A stretch of DNA of 17,002 bases from an uncultured Selenomonadales bacterium (GCA_937916025.1 CALGGX010000195.1:1-17002); one strand, 5' to 3'. Positions 1 to 7,168 are shown, counted from the stretch's first letter. Notes: generated from the sequence alone by a model not told the origin. Program-made: numbers and translations.

Positions 1-129
1 ACTTCCGAGAAGATTTTTATTCCATCTGTTTATGAGTTTATCGGCAACGTGAGAAACGCAAATACCTACGAAGCATCGAAACAAGCGCAATACGATTACT
101 TCCGGTCTCTCAATCCATCTATGCAATAG
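1..129 (+). CDS. 3' end of an unrecognised phage gene (partial)
   Basis: The frame is open from the first base of the window and ends at TAG 127-129, giving the last 42 residues of a protein (ending YFRSLNPSMQ). The stretch is rich in Tyr, Asn and Gln and has no recognisable motif. It lies 21 nt upstream of the scaffold-like gene on the same strand, so it is probably a head-module gene (portal, terminase or minor head protein are possible from position). It is not the same C-terminus as the portal-like sequence ending at 3634. Codon use resembles its neighbours. Confidence 0.6.
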   Translation, partial: TSEKIFIPSVYEFIGNVRNANTYEASKQAQYDYFRSLNPSMQ

Positions 130-150
130 TTAAGTGAGGAGGTATTCGCC

Positions 151-1230
151 ATGTTTGAAGACCAATTTGATCTACAGCTGTTTGCTGCGGAATCGGACGC
201 CTCGGACGACACCGTCGCGCAAGAAGATGCTCCGCCGATACCGGAAGAATTACGCGGTATATCGGAAGAAGTCGCCCGTGATGTAATGAAGCAACATGCG
301 GATGCCAATCCGTCGGAAGGTTCGGCAGAGCCCGCATCCGAGAACAATGTTGAGTATCAAGACGCCAAGTCGCTTGAAGACGTGAAGGTACCATACTCTC
401 AACTCAAACAGCAAACCGACAAGAACTCCGAGCTCGAGAAACTCGTTGCGGCGTATCGGTCGAAGTACGGCGATTTGGAGGTCGATCAGTCCGCACCGCA
501 ATCGCCAACCGAACAGCCGAAAGATACGCCGACATATCAAATGCCGCAATTCAAGCCGCAGAGTTTATCGCCCGACGCCGCCAAACAGATCGAACAGGCG
601 ATCAATGAAGGCGCATTGCAACTCAGCGGTCTTTCGCAGGAAGATGTCGATTCCATGGATTACATGGAAGACGACGATCCGCGTCGCGCGCAATATCAAT
701 ACGCGCGCAAAATGGCTGAGTCTGCCGTGCTTAATCACATCGCCGCGACGCAAGTTCAGAACTTTCAACAGCAACAGGCTGTTCTCGCTCAACAGCATCA
801 GGCGGTCGCGAAATTCAACGATTACGTCGAGAAACAGAAACAAACTGCCGATTTTGCCAATGTGCAGGCATTCGCTGTCGGCGATTACTTCAATCAACAA
901 TCGCCTTTCGATCGGCAAGTAATCGCGGACGCTTACAATCGCATCGAGCGTAATGTTGCCTCGCCGACTGACATGATGCTCATCGAAAATTACTTCGAGA
1001 AGGCGAAGGCGGTTTATGGGAGACGCAATCCTGCTCCGACGGTACAGCCTCGGACGATGCAACAGAAACCGGCGGCGGGGCATTTTCCGCGCTCTTCTAA
1101 AGTCAACGGCGTGAGCGGTGCGGGCGGCGGCATCACTGCCGCTTCTTTGACCGAGATGTTCAAAACCCTTCCGTGGAATGAAATACCGCAGGAATATAAA
1201 GATGTCATGCTCGGAGTAAAACAATTGTAA
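151..1230 (+). CDS. Scaffold-like phage head protein
   Basis: This 359-residue protein starts at ATG 151, with a good site (GAGGAGG, 136-142) 8 nt upstream. It is acidic and hydrophilic, rich in Gln and Glu, with no membrane segment. A low-complexity N-terminal half (residues about 15-75 and 105-145) is followed by a helical, coiled-coil-like segment around 150-265 (runs such as QVQNFQQQQAVLAQQHQ) and a short conserved-looking C-terminus (LPWNEIPQEYKDVML). Length, composition and position directly before the capsid gene fit a scaffolding protein, which acts transiently inside the procapsid. Residues 6-12 are FDLQLFA, a motif repeated as FDLQRFA at the start of the next gene. The role is inferred from context and composition, not from a recognised catalytic motif. 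Confidence 0.7.
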   Translation: MFEDQFDLQLFAAESDASDDTVAQEDAPPIPEELRGISEEVARDVMKQHADANPSEGSAEPASENNVEYQDAKSLEDVKVPYSQLKQQTDKNSELEKLVAAYRSKYGDLEVDQSAPQSPTEQPKDTPTYQMPQFKPQSLSPDAAKQIEQAINEGALQLSGLSQEDVDSMDYMEDDDPRRAQYQYARKMAESAVLNHIAATQVQNFQQQQAVLAQQHQAVAKFNDYVEKQKQTADFANVQAFAVGDYFNQQSPFDRQVIADAYNRIERNVASPTDMMLIENYFEKAKAVYGRRNPAPTVQPRTMQQKPAAGHFPRSSKVNGVSGAGGGITAASLTEMFKTLPWNEIPQEYKDVMLGVKQL

Positions 1231-1243
1231 GGAGGCAATATTC

Positions 1244-3634
1244 ATGCTCAGACTTCGATTTGATCTGCAACGATTTGCAGACACGGAGCTCACGAGCCTC
1301 GCGCCGGAACTGATAATGCAGGCGTGGGCGCGTGACACGTGGGATAATGGAAAGAAGAAGTCGTTCTTCGACAAATTCACGGGCACTGATCCGACTTCGA
1401 TCATTCAGTTGCGAGAGGAGCTTTTGAAAGGCGACGGCGATGCCATCAACATTCCTCTGCTGATGCCGTTGACGGGAACCGGCATTGAAGGAGACAATGT
1501 GCTCGAAGGCAAGAGTGAATGGTTGGCAACGAAAATCGACAATATGATCTTCAGCGCGCTGACGGACTCGCCGACTTCGGATCGAATTGTGTACGGCGGC
1601 ACGGCGACTTCAATCGGCTCGATTGGCGCGGCGGATACGTTTGACACGAAGATCATCGGCAGGGCGAAGCGACTTGCACTTGCCAACGAAAACACGCAAA
1701 TCAAACCTGTCAAAGTCGACGGGCGCGATACTTTCGTGATGGTCATCGATCAATGGATGGCACGCGATCTCAAGGCGGACGAGTCATTTCAGGCGGCGCA
1801 ACAATACGCCAACATTCGCGGGCAAGACAATCCGATATTCACGGGGGCGTTGGGCTGGTATGACGGCGTCGTCATTCATGTCAGCAACAGAATCCCACGC
1901 GATACGACAGGCAGCGGCGGCACGACAGTCGGGCATGGGCTTTTCCTCGGCGCGCAAGCCGCTGTCTTCGCCGTCGGCAACCAACCTACGTGGGATGAGA
2001 AGGAAAGCGGGCGTCCTGCTTTGACGATTAATCGCATCAAACCTCTCATGAATTTGCTGTCGGGCTGGCAACGGACCAATCGATACGACATTGATTTTCT
2101 GGCGCGAACGCCCGACGACGGCGACGTTTGCGCGGTTCGCAAGGGCATCACGAAATACATTCTCGATCGATGCGAATACGCCAGTGAAGAGTCTGCAGTG
2201 TTTCTCGATTGTGCAATCGGCGGACTCGGCTACTTCTTCGTCGGTTACGAATACGATGATGACGGCTCCGACGGCGAAGCGTATGTCCGGCGCGAAGACC
2301 CGTTCGGCATTTACGTTGATCCCGAGGCGCATAAAGCCGACTTCTCCGATGCAAAATACATCTGCCGCGCGAAGTGGGTTGACAAGGAAGAGTTGAAGTC
2401 GATTTATCCCGAGCATTCCGCCGCCATCGATGCGCAATACAACATCTACGACAACATCGAAAAAGAACACGCGCCGAGCCGTGACGAATTGCTGTGGTAT
2501 AAACGCGAATTGCAAAAAGTTCGGCTCGTCGAGCTGTGGTACAAACGGCGGGAACAGAAAGCGATCTACACTTTGCTGACGGGCGAGGAAATTTCTGAAG
2601 AGCAATTGACGCCGGAGATGTTTCTTCTTGGCATGATCGGCGCGGTGAAAACAGTCAACGTCACGAACGTACGCGTCGCGGGTATCGGCGGCGATGAAAT
2701 TTCTGCCGGTTTCGTTCGCGATCTCAAAGACCCGCAACGCGAGATCAATAAGCGGCGCATACAGCAGTTACACATCCTCAACACGACGGGCAACGGCGGC
2801 GGTTGGATCGAAGAAGATGCAATGTCGGAGAAAGAGTTCGCCGAATTCGAGAGGCACGGGGCGACGCCCGGGCATTTTCAACGCGTCCGTCCGATGGCGT
2901 TGTCGGGGCAGAAAATACTCGAGCGGCAGGTCGGCTCTTATCCTGCAGGATTGGCTCAGGCAGAAGCTCAGGCAACGGCGGACTTGACTGCTATCAGCGG
3001 CATCAACGAAGCCTTGATGGGCACCGATATTCCGAGTGCGGCTAGCGGGCGCGCTATCGAATTGAAGCAGAAACAGGCGATTCCGCAATTCTACACCGAG
3101 GATAAAGTCTACCGCGTCGAAGCCATCAACGGTCAGCAATACATTCGCGTCAATCAGCAAGTGCTCGAGCAAGACGCCATGGGGCGCGCGATCGTCTCGA
3201 CCATGAACGACTTGTCGCAGGGCGAGTTTGACATCGTGATCGCGGACGTTGAAGCCTCGACCACACAGCGGCAGGCTCAAATGTGGAATTTAATGGACGC
3301 GGTGTCGAAACTCGGCGTGCCGGGCGATATCGTTTTCGATATCATTCTCGACTTGTCGGATATTCCGTCGAAAGAAGAATACTCCGTCCGCGTCATGATC
3401 AATCAACTCTACCCGGGGCTCGCCGCGCAAATGACAGCAGAGGAAGCGCAACAGCAGGAAGCCGCCGTTCAGCAACAGATGATGCAGTTGCCGAACGAAG
3501 TCCAATCGCCGGAGGACTTCGATCAGCAAATTGCACTCGCTCAGATGATTAACGGCAACAATCAACCGCAATCGGAGCCGCTGACTAAACCCGCGCTTGA
3601 CTCAATTCGACAGGGCTTGACCCACGCTATGTGA
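1244..3634 (+). CDS. Fused ORF: N4-gp56-type major capsid protein joined to P22-like portal protein
   Basis: This 796-residue ORF starts at ATG 1244 behind GGAGG (1231-1235). Residues 1-254 read as an N4-gp56 family major capsid protein: FDLQRFA leader, ELIMQAWARDTWDNG, INIPLLMPLTGTG, then ATKIDNMIF and the family's late region, breaking off at WDEKE (250-254). From SGRPALTINRIKP (255 on) it is a P22-like portal: GLGYFFVGYEYDDDG, a DPFGIYVDPEA motif, AKWVDKEELKSIYPE, GFVRDLKDPQREINKRR and ASGRAIELKQKQA. The capsid end and the portal start are both absent. Further in-frame gaps relative to family memory are at residues about 89-92, 480-488 and 611-614. Such a fusion is not expected to make a working capsid or portal. 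It is either a degenerate locus or an assembly joint. Twelve nt separate its stop from the holin-like gene. Confidence 0.8.
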   Translation: MLRLRFDLQRFADTELTSLAPELIMQAWARDTWDNGKKKSFFDKFTGTDPTSIIQLREELLKGDGDAINIPLLMPLTGTGIEGDNVLEGKSEWLATKIDNMIFSALTDSPTSDRIVYGGTATSIGSIGAADTFDTKIIGRAKRLALANENTQIKPVKVDGRDTFVMVIDQWMARDLKADESFQAAQQYANIRGQDNPIFTGALGWYDGVVIHVSNRIPRDTTGSGGTTVGHGLFLGAQAAVFAVGNQPTWDEKESGRPALTINRIKPLMNLLSGWQRTNRYDIDFLARTPDDGDVCAVRKGITKYILDRCEYASEESAVFLDCAIGGLGYFFVGYEYDDDGSDGEAYVRREDPFGIYVDPEAHKADFSDAKYICRAKWVDKEELKSIYPEHSAAIDAQYNIYDNIEKEHAPSRDELLWYKRELQKVRLVELWYKRREQKAIYTLLTGEEISEEQLTPEMFLLGMIGAVKTVNVTNVRVAGIGGDEISAGFVRDLKDPQREINKRRIQQLHILNTTGNGGGWIEEDAMSEKEFAEFERHGATPGHFQRVRPMALSGQKILERQVGSYPAGLAQAEAQATADLTAISGINEALMGTDIPSAASGRAIELKQKQAIPQFYTEDKVYRVEAINGQQYIRVNQQVLEQDAMGRAIVSTMNDLSQGEFDIVIADVEASTTQRQAQMWNLMDAVSKLGVPGDIVFDIILDLSDIPSKEEYSVRVMINQLYPGLAAQMTAEEAQQQEAAVQQQMMQLPNEVQSPEDFDQQIALAQMINGNNQPQSEPLTKPALDSIRQGLTHAM

Positions 3635-3646
3635 GGAGGATTTTTT

Positions 3647-3925
3647 ATGGATGAAATGATTTTGAAGTACGCGATTGAAGGCGGTGCCGTCACTATTCTC
3701 GGCGGGCTCTGCTTTTACCTGGTTGTTCATTTCAACCGCGCCATCGCCAAATCCACAGAAGTCATCGACGGCAATACTCGCGCTTTGGAAAAACTATCCG
3801 ACGCCACCAACAAGCAACTTATTCAGCTTGAAAATATTGTCGGGACTGCCAAACGACTCGAAGAAAAACTCGATCGTTTTCGCGACGAGTTCATCGAATT
3901 CAAATCAAAACGGGAGGCAAATTAA
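3647..3925 (+). CDS. Holin-like protein, BhlA/UviB-type architecture
   Basis: This 92-residue protein starts at ATG 3647 behind GAGGAGG (3633-3639). It has one N-terminal hydrophobic segment (about residues 13-29, AVTILGGLCFYLVVHF) followed by a charged, heptad-like helix (45-88) ending in Lys/Arg/Glu-rich sequence. That one-TM plus coiled-coil plan matches the small BhlA/UviB class of putative holins and bacteriocin-associated membrane proteins. The next two genes encode cell-wall amidases, so a role in releasing or activating the endolysin at the inner membrane is likely. The sequence match is weak; the call rests on topology and position. Confidence 0.6.
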   Translation: MDEMILKYAIEGGAVTILGGLCFYLVVHFNRAIAKSTEVIDGNTRALEKLSDATNKQLIQLENIVGTAKRLEEKLDRFRDEFIEFKSKREAN

Positions 3926-3926
3926 C

Positions 3927-4500
3927 ATGCAACGCGCCAACATTATTTATACGCAAAAACGGCAACATCGAGCGCGGGCGTCCCGAGTGGGCTATCGGCT
4001 CCCACGCTTACGGCGAGAACTCTCATTCGATCGGCATTCATCTCTCCGGTGACTTCGAGCAGGCTCATCCGACAAGCAAGCAGATCGAGATGACGGCTAT
4101 GTTGATTGCCAATCTGTGCGCCGATTACAACATTCCCATCGATCGTAAACACATCGTCGGGCACGGCGAATTGATGGCAACCGACTGCCCCGGCAAAAAC
4201 GTTCAGAAACTGCTCGACGACGGCACCATCACTGGCAAGGCGAATTGGTACCGTTATCCGCCCACTCCGGACGCCGTCGTCAAGTCTGTTGTCGAAATTC
4301 GGAGCGGCACGCCCATCAGTGCTGATACGCTCGACAAGATCAAACAAATCTTCCGCGAGAGCAAAAATCCCAACGAAAGCCTGCTTAACAGCATCGACGG
4401 CTTTACGAGCTATGATGGGCTGCATTTTATTCAATTGTCGCCGGGAGCGAATTTCATCGAAACGGAACGAAGCGAATGCGTCGACCACAACGACTGTTGA
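3927..4500 (+). pseudogene. Amidase_2-type N-acetylmuramoyl-L-alanine amidase, 5'-truncated and frameshifted
   Basis: A normal start exists at ATG 3927 (GGGAGG 3912-3917), but that frame stops after 41 codons. The amidase sequence is in another frame, from about 3943: LFIRKNGNIERGRPEWAIG, SHAYGENSHSIGIHLSGDF, then IVGHGELMATDCPGKN, which carries the second zinc-site His and the T-x-CPG motif of Amidase_2/PGRP endolysins. The family's first 40-60 residues, including the YIILHHSA-type first zinc ligand, are missing. After the domain there is a linker and a helical tail, stopping at 4500 (VDHNDC). A good coding tail continues in another frame to 4618. The simplest reading is a deletion just after the start codon plus a second lesion near the 3' end. 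It should cleave peptidoglycan stem peptides if intact; as written it is probably inactive. Confidence 0.75.
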
Positions 4501-4618
4501 AGTGATCGAGCAGACGCGCAAGAATATCGACACCATGCTCGCCGCCATTGCTTGGATCGAATCGCAAAAGCCTCTATTGCATCCGCATAATCATATACCG
4601 CCGCAAGGAGATGATTGA
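4465..4618 (+). pseudogene. Out-of-frame coding tail after the broken amidase
   Basis: In the frame ending at TGA 4616-4618 the sequence reads EANASTTTTVEVIEQTRKNID and then TMLAAIAWIESQKPLL, with neighbour-like codons and a plausible amphipathic helix. The amidase frame instead ends abruptly at 4500. No start or ribosome site fits this segment by itself. It is probably the original C-terminus of the amidase gene, or the end of another gene joined by a deletion. The stop lies one base before the ATG of the intact amidase at 4620, as expected for a native gene end. Confidence 0.45.
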
Positions 4619-4619
4619 C

Positions 4620-5162
4620 ATGCGAATTTTCATCAATCCCGGGCATGCGCCTGATGTTAATGTCGATCCCGGCGCGATTAACTCGCGCCTCGGACTGCAG
4701 GAATCGGTGATCGCCGCCAAGATCGGCAATCGTGTCGCCAAATATCTCGCCGCCGTCGGTTACGAAGTCAAGTTTTTTCAGAACGACAGCTTGCAAGACA
4801 TCTGCGACGAAGCCAACGCATGGAATGCCGATCTTTTTGTAAGTATTCACTGCAATGCGGCTAACGGCAACGCGCGCGGCACTGAAACTTATTACGCGCG
4901 GTACTCGGACGCGGGACATCGTCTTGCTGAGTACATCAATCAACAAATTGTCGACAGCATCGACAGCGGCTATTCTCATTGGAATCGTGGCGCAAAGCCC
5001 GCTAATTACTACGTACTGACGCATACCGATATGCCCGCCGTTCTCGTCGAAACCGCCTTCATTGACAACGACTACGATGCGCGCTTGCTCGTCGAACGCG
5101 AAGACGATTTCGCTCGCGCTATTGCGCGCGGCATCACTGATATCACTAATGTGTTCAATTAA
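4620..5162 (+). CDS. Amidase_3-type N-acetylmuramoyl-L-alanine amidase (endolysin)
   Basis: This 180-residue protein hydrolyses the bond between N-acetylmuramic acid and L-alanine in peptidoglycan, acting at the end of the lytic cycle. The Amidase_3 catalytic set is complete: zinc ligands His9 (INPGH), Glu28 (LGLQES) and His77 (FVSIHCNA), and the catalytic Glu144 (VLVETAF). The domain spans the whole protein; there is no separate wall-binding domain and no signal peptide, which fits release through a holin. I chose ATG 4620 rather than ATG 4611 because AAGGAG (4605-4610) touches 4611 but is 9 nt from 4620. It follows a second, broken amidase of a different fold. Confidence 0.9.
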   Translation: MRIFINPGHAPDVNVDPGAINSRLGLQESVIAAKIGNRVAKYLAAVGYEVKFFQNDSLQDICDEANAWNADLFVSIHCNAANGNARGTETYYARYSDAGHRLAEYINQQIVDSIDSGYSHWNRGAKPANYYVLTHTDMPAVLVETAFIDNDYDARLLVEREDDFARAIARGITDITNVFN

Positions 5163-5179
5163 TAAGGAGGATCATCATC

Positions 5180-5455
5180 ATGACAACTTTTGGAAACATC
5201 AACATCATTGAACAGACAGAAATCAAGACCATGCCGCAACACGCCGCCAGCGCATGGTCGATCATGAGCAACATGGTCGGCGCAACCTACAAGCCCATTG
5301 CCTACGTCGGCACTCAGATTGTCAAGGGCGTCAATCACATTTTCATTGCCGAACAAACGTTCGTTACGGCTAATCCCGAGCGACATATCGTTCTGGTGAC
5401 GATCAACGAGTTTGACGACAACTTCAGCCTCGTCTCCATTAATCACATTTTCTGA
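5180..5455 (+). CDS. Small protein with cystatin-like QxVxG signature
   Basis: This 91-residue protein has a strong ribosome site (AAGGAGG, 5164-5170; ATG 5180). There is no signal peptide or membrane helix. The order of predicted elements is an N-terminal helix (about 19-35), a strand, the loop GTQIVKGVNHIF (44-55), then strands at about 55-63, 69-78 and 82-90. QIVKG (46-50) fits the cystatin/stefin QxVxG hairpin, and its surroundings (Y-x-x-x-Q-x-V-x-G-x-N-x-x-x-x) resemble stefins. That family inhibits papain-like cysteine proteases. The gene sits directly after the endolysin. Similar small proteins may exist in Negativicutes phages, but I cannot verify that. The fold call is inference from motif and strand pattern; inhibitor function is unproven. 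Confidence 0.6.
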   Translation: MTTFGNINIIEQTEIKTMPQHAASAWSIMSNMVGATYKPIAYVGTQIVKGVNHIFIAEQTFVTANPERHIVLVTINEFDDNFSLVSINHIF

Positions 5456-5458
5456 TCG

Positions 5459-5554
5459 ATGAACATCGCGATCATCGACGCCGATTTACTCGGTCGCAAG
5501 CGGCACCGTTTTCCCAATCTGTGTTGCTTGAAATTGAGCGGACAGCATTTAAAA
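5459..5554 (+). pseudogene. N-terminal remnant of a phage radical-SAM-type protein
   Basis: The frame opens at ATG 5459, three bases after the previous stop. Its first 28 residues (IAIIDADLLGRKRHRFPN, then LCCLKLSG) look like the conserved N-terminus of the radical SAM/B12-binding-like proteins found next to structural genes in Firmicutes phages (IDxDGHxFPNLALMKLSAYHK type). About residue 30 the resemblance ends and the frame runs into a terminator and then antisense through fic. The rest of the gene, including any CxxxCxxC cluster, is absent. It looks like a deletion joining the gene start to its own or another gene's terminator. Confidence 0.55.
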
Positions 5555-5584
5555 AGCTCCGACATTCGGGGCTTTATTTTTTTT
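5553..5584 (+). terminator. Intrinsic terminator, probably bidirectional
   Basis: AAAGCTCCGA (5553-5562) pairs with TCGGGGCTTT (5566-5575), one wobble pair and a 3-nt loop, followed by a T-rich tract to 5584. The opposite strand also ends in a run of T, so it can stop both the lysis operon from the left and the fic transcript from the right. It overlaps the fic stop codon at 5574. Confidence 0.85.
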
Positions 5585-6317
5585 CGCAATCTTTGCGCCA
5601 CGTCTTTATTGTTTGGTCTGTCAAAAAATCGACCATCAGAGCGAGCTCCTGCCGATCATCCCACGCCTCGAGCCCGGCGAAGTACTTCTTTCGATCTTCT
5701 TCGTGGATGATCACGGGCGGGTGATTTCTCATCAATAAGAAGTAGTTCAAGGCGAGCCGTCCAACTCTGCCATTGCCGTCCGCAAACGCATGGATGTTTT
5801 CGAGTTTGACGTGAAAGTACGCGGCGGCTTTCAGTACATCGGCATCATCGACATCTCTCAATTCTTCGAGCAACTCGTCAAGCTCGTCCTCTATATCTTG
5901 CGGCAGGGCACCGACTTCTTCGCGTCCGACAACGTAGTCATTCTTTTTTAACGTGCCCGGGCGTTCTCCGGCTTCCCAACGCGCTTTGTCGTATGTGTTC
6001 TTCGTCAATTGCTTGTGAAACTCAAGGAGCAGGCTTTTGTCGAGCGGCAACCGTTGATCGAAAGCGGCGAGTAACGCGTCGAAGGCATCTTTCGCGTTTC
6101 GTATCTCGAACAGCGTGCGCAAATCGCCCGTGTATTGACTTACTCTGTCGTGCTCAAAAATCTCGCGCGTGTCGTTGTATGTCACAGCAGCATTTTCGAG
6201 CTTGCCGGAGTGATACGCCAGTGCGACTATCTTGCCGTTGATTGCAATCTCAAACTCGCACGCATTTTGAATGTTTTTGTCGCGCCAGAATGAGAGTATC
6301 TCTGAATGAGCAACCAT
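5574..6317 (-). CDS. Fic family AMP-transferase-like protein, class II self-inhibited
   Basis: Fic proteins transfer AMP or related groups from nucleotides to Ser/Thr/Tyr of target proteins. The full motif HAFADGNGRVGR is present (192-203 counted from the upstream ATG at 6365), with the catalytic His. An N-terminal inhibitory motif SGKLEN (53-58) matches (S/T)xxxE(G/N), which places it in class II, with the inhibitory helix in the same chain. No separate antitoxin is therefore required. I prefer the start at ATG 6317 (247 residues): AAGGAG lies 8 nt upstream, while the ATG at 6365 has no ribosome site. The gene is convergent with the lysis genes and divergent from hicA. It may be a lysogenic-conversion or defence gene; its target is unknown. 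Confidence 0.9.
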   Translation of the reverse strand: MVAHSEILSFWRDKNIQNACEFEIAINGKIVALAYHSGKLENAAVTYNDTREIFEHDRVSQYTGDLRTLFEIRNAKDAFDALLAAFDQRLPLDKSLLLEFHKQLTKNTYDKARWEAGERPGTLKKNDYVVGREEVGALPQDIEDELDELLEELRDVDDADVLKAAAYFHVKLENIHAFADGNGRVGRLALNYFLLMRNHPPVIIHEEDRKKYFAGLEAWDDRQELALMVDFLTDQTIKTWRKDCEKK

Positions 6318-6422
6318 CTGCATCACTCCTTGGTATCGATCGTTGCCTTCAGATTCCGGCGGCATTTTGGATTTGATGTTTGATCGGCGAGCTAATTTTT
6401 TGCAAGAATTGCATCAATATAC

Positions 6423-6451
6423 TTGATATCCATCAACGCATTGTGTATAAT
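6423..6451 (+). promoter_or_regulatory. Sigma-70-type promoter of hicAB
   Basis: TTGATA (6423-6428) and TATAAT (6446-6451) are separated by exactly 17 nt, close to consensus. The start of hicA is 25 nt beyond the -10 box. It lies in the divergent gap between fic and hicA. HicB has a C-terminal helix-turn-helix, so autorepression here is likely. Confidence 0.8.
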
Positions 6452-6475
6452 TACAATAGAAAGGAGTTGACGACG

Positions 6476-6670
6476 ATGCCGATTAAACCGGAGCAAGCCA
6501 TCAGACTGTTACAAAGCGAAGGCTGCATTGTAAAAAGCGGCAAGGGCGGTCATCGGAAAATCTTCAATCCGAAGACAAACAAGACATCGATCGTGCCGAT
6601 GCATAAAGGGCACGATATCGGCGATGTGATGTGGCGCGATATTCGCCGCCAACTCGGGTTAAATATCTAA
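6476..6670 (+). CDS. hicA: HicA-like mRNA interferase toxin
   Basis: This 64-residue protein has the double-stranded-RNA-binding-like fold pattern of HicA: an N-terminal helix with a short conserved stretch (IKPEQAIRLLQSEGCIVK), then the active-site His26 in GKGGHRKIF, then strands and a helix (IGDVMWRDIRRQLGL). HicA toxins cleave mRNA and tmRNA in the cytoplasm and are neutralised by HicB. I chose ATG 6476 because AAGGAG (6461-6466) is 9 nt upstream; an in-frame extension to 6380 would cross the promoter. HicB follows after a 54-nt gap. Confidence 0.9.
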   Translation: MPIKPEQAIRLLQSEGCIVKSGKGGHRKIFNPKTNKTSIVPMHKGHDIGDVMWRDIRRQLGLNI

Positions 6671-6678
6671 GACGGAAC

Positions 6679-6708
6679 GGGCTCCACACCGAGCCCTTCC
6701 AATTTTTT
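6679..6708 (+). terminator. Hairpin and T-run between hicA and hicB, possible attenuator
   Basis: GGGCTC (6679-6684) pairs with GAGCCC (6691-6696), followed after six bases by TTTTTT (6703-6708). The stem is short and the T-run is not adjacent, so termination would be partial. It lies between toxin and antitoxin genes and could lower hicB relative to hicA transcripts. Confidence 0.4.
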
Positions 6709-6724
6709 AGCGGAGGCGATTGTG

Positions 6725-7168
6725 ATGAAACATTATTACCCGGCAATCTTCGAGCCGATGGATAATTCGCCGAATGGTTTTGTACTGACGGTGCCGGACG
6801 TAAAAGGTTGCGTGACGCAAGGCTATGATCTCGACGAGTGCATGTTCATGGCTCACGACGCTCTCGGCAATATGCTCGACGACTTGCCGGAGTCGGATTA
6901 TCCTGCAGCGTCCGCCGTCAATGATATCTGCCTTGACGATTATGAACCGGGCTCTTTCGTTTCGCTCGTCTGCTTCGACGAGGAACGGTGGGATCGCGAA
7001 ACGTCGGGCATCGAAGGTGCGCGTCTCGCTGCAGGTTTGTCTATCAAGGCTTTGTCGGACTTGCTCGACGCTCCGTACCGCACTGTGCAGGATTGGTGTC
7101 GCGGTAAACGCACGCCGCCGCCTTGGTTGCAGAAACTCGTCATTGCCGAGATCAACCGTCATTGCTGA
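6725..7168 (+). CDS. hicB: HicB-like antitoxin with C-terminal HTH
   Basis: This 147-residue protein has the HicB plan. The N-terminal partial RNase H-like domain includes NGFVLTVPDVKGCVTQGYDL (residues 17-36). A helix-turn-helix follows at about 97-131 (ARLAAGLSIKALSDLLDAPY, then RTVQDWCRGKRTPPPWL). HicB binds HicA to block its active site and represses the hicAB promoter. The start is ATG 6725, 7 nt from GGAGG (6713-6717); a GTG at 6722 is also possible. It ends just before a strong terminator. Confidence 0.9.
   Translation: MKHYYPAIFEPMDNSPNGFVLTVPDVKGCVTQGYDLDECMFMAHDALGNMLDDLPESDYPAASAVNDICLDDYEPGSFVSLVCFDEERWDRETSGIEGARLAAGLSIKALSDLLDAPYRTVQDWCRGKRTPPPWLQKLVIAEINRHC

Noticed and set aside
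1784..2737. 317-codon antisense frame opposite the portal region
   Set aside because: The sense strand has clear portal motifs; the antisense protein shows no family pattern and depends on the codon bias of the sense gene.
6380..6475. N-terminal extension of HicA (32 extra residues)
   Set aside because: The extension would be translated through the -35 and -10 boxes. ATG 6476 has a well spaced ribosome site and gives the normal HicA length.
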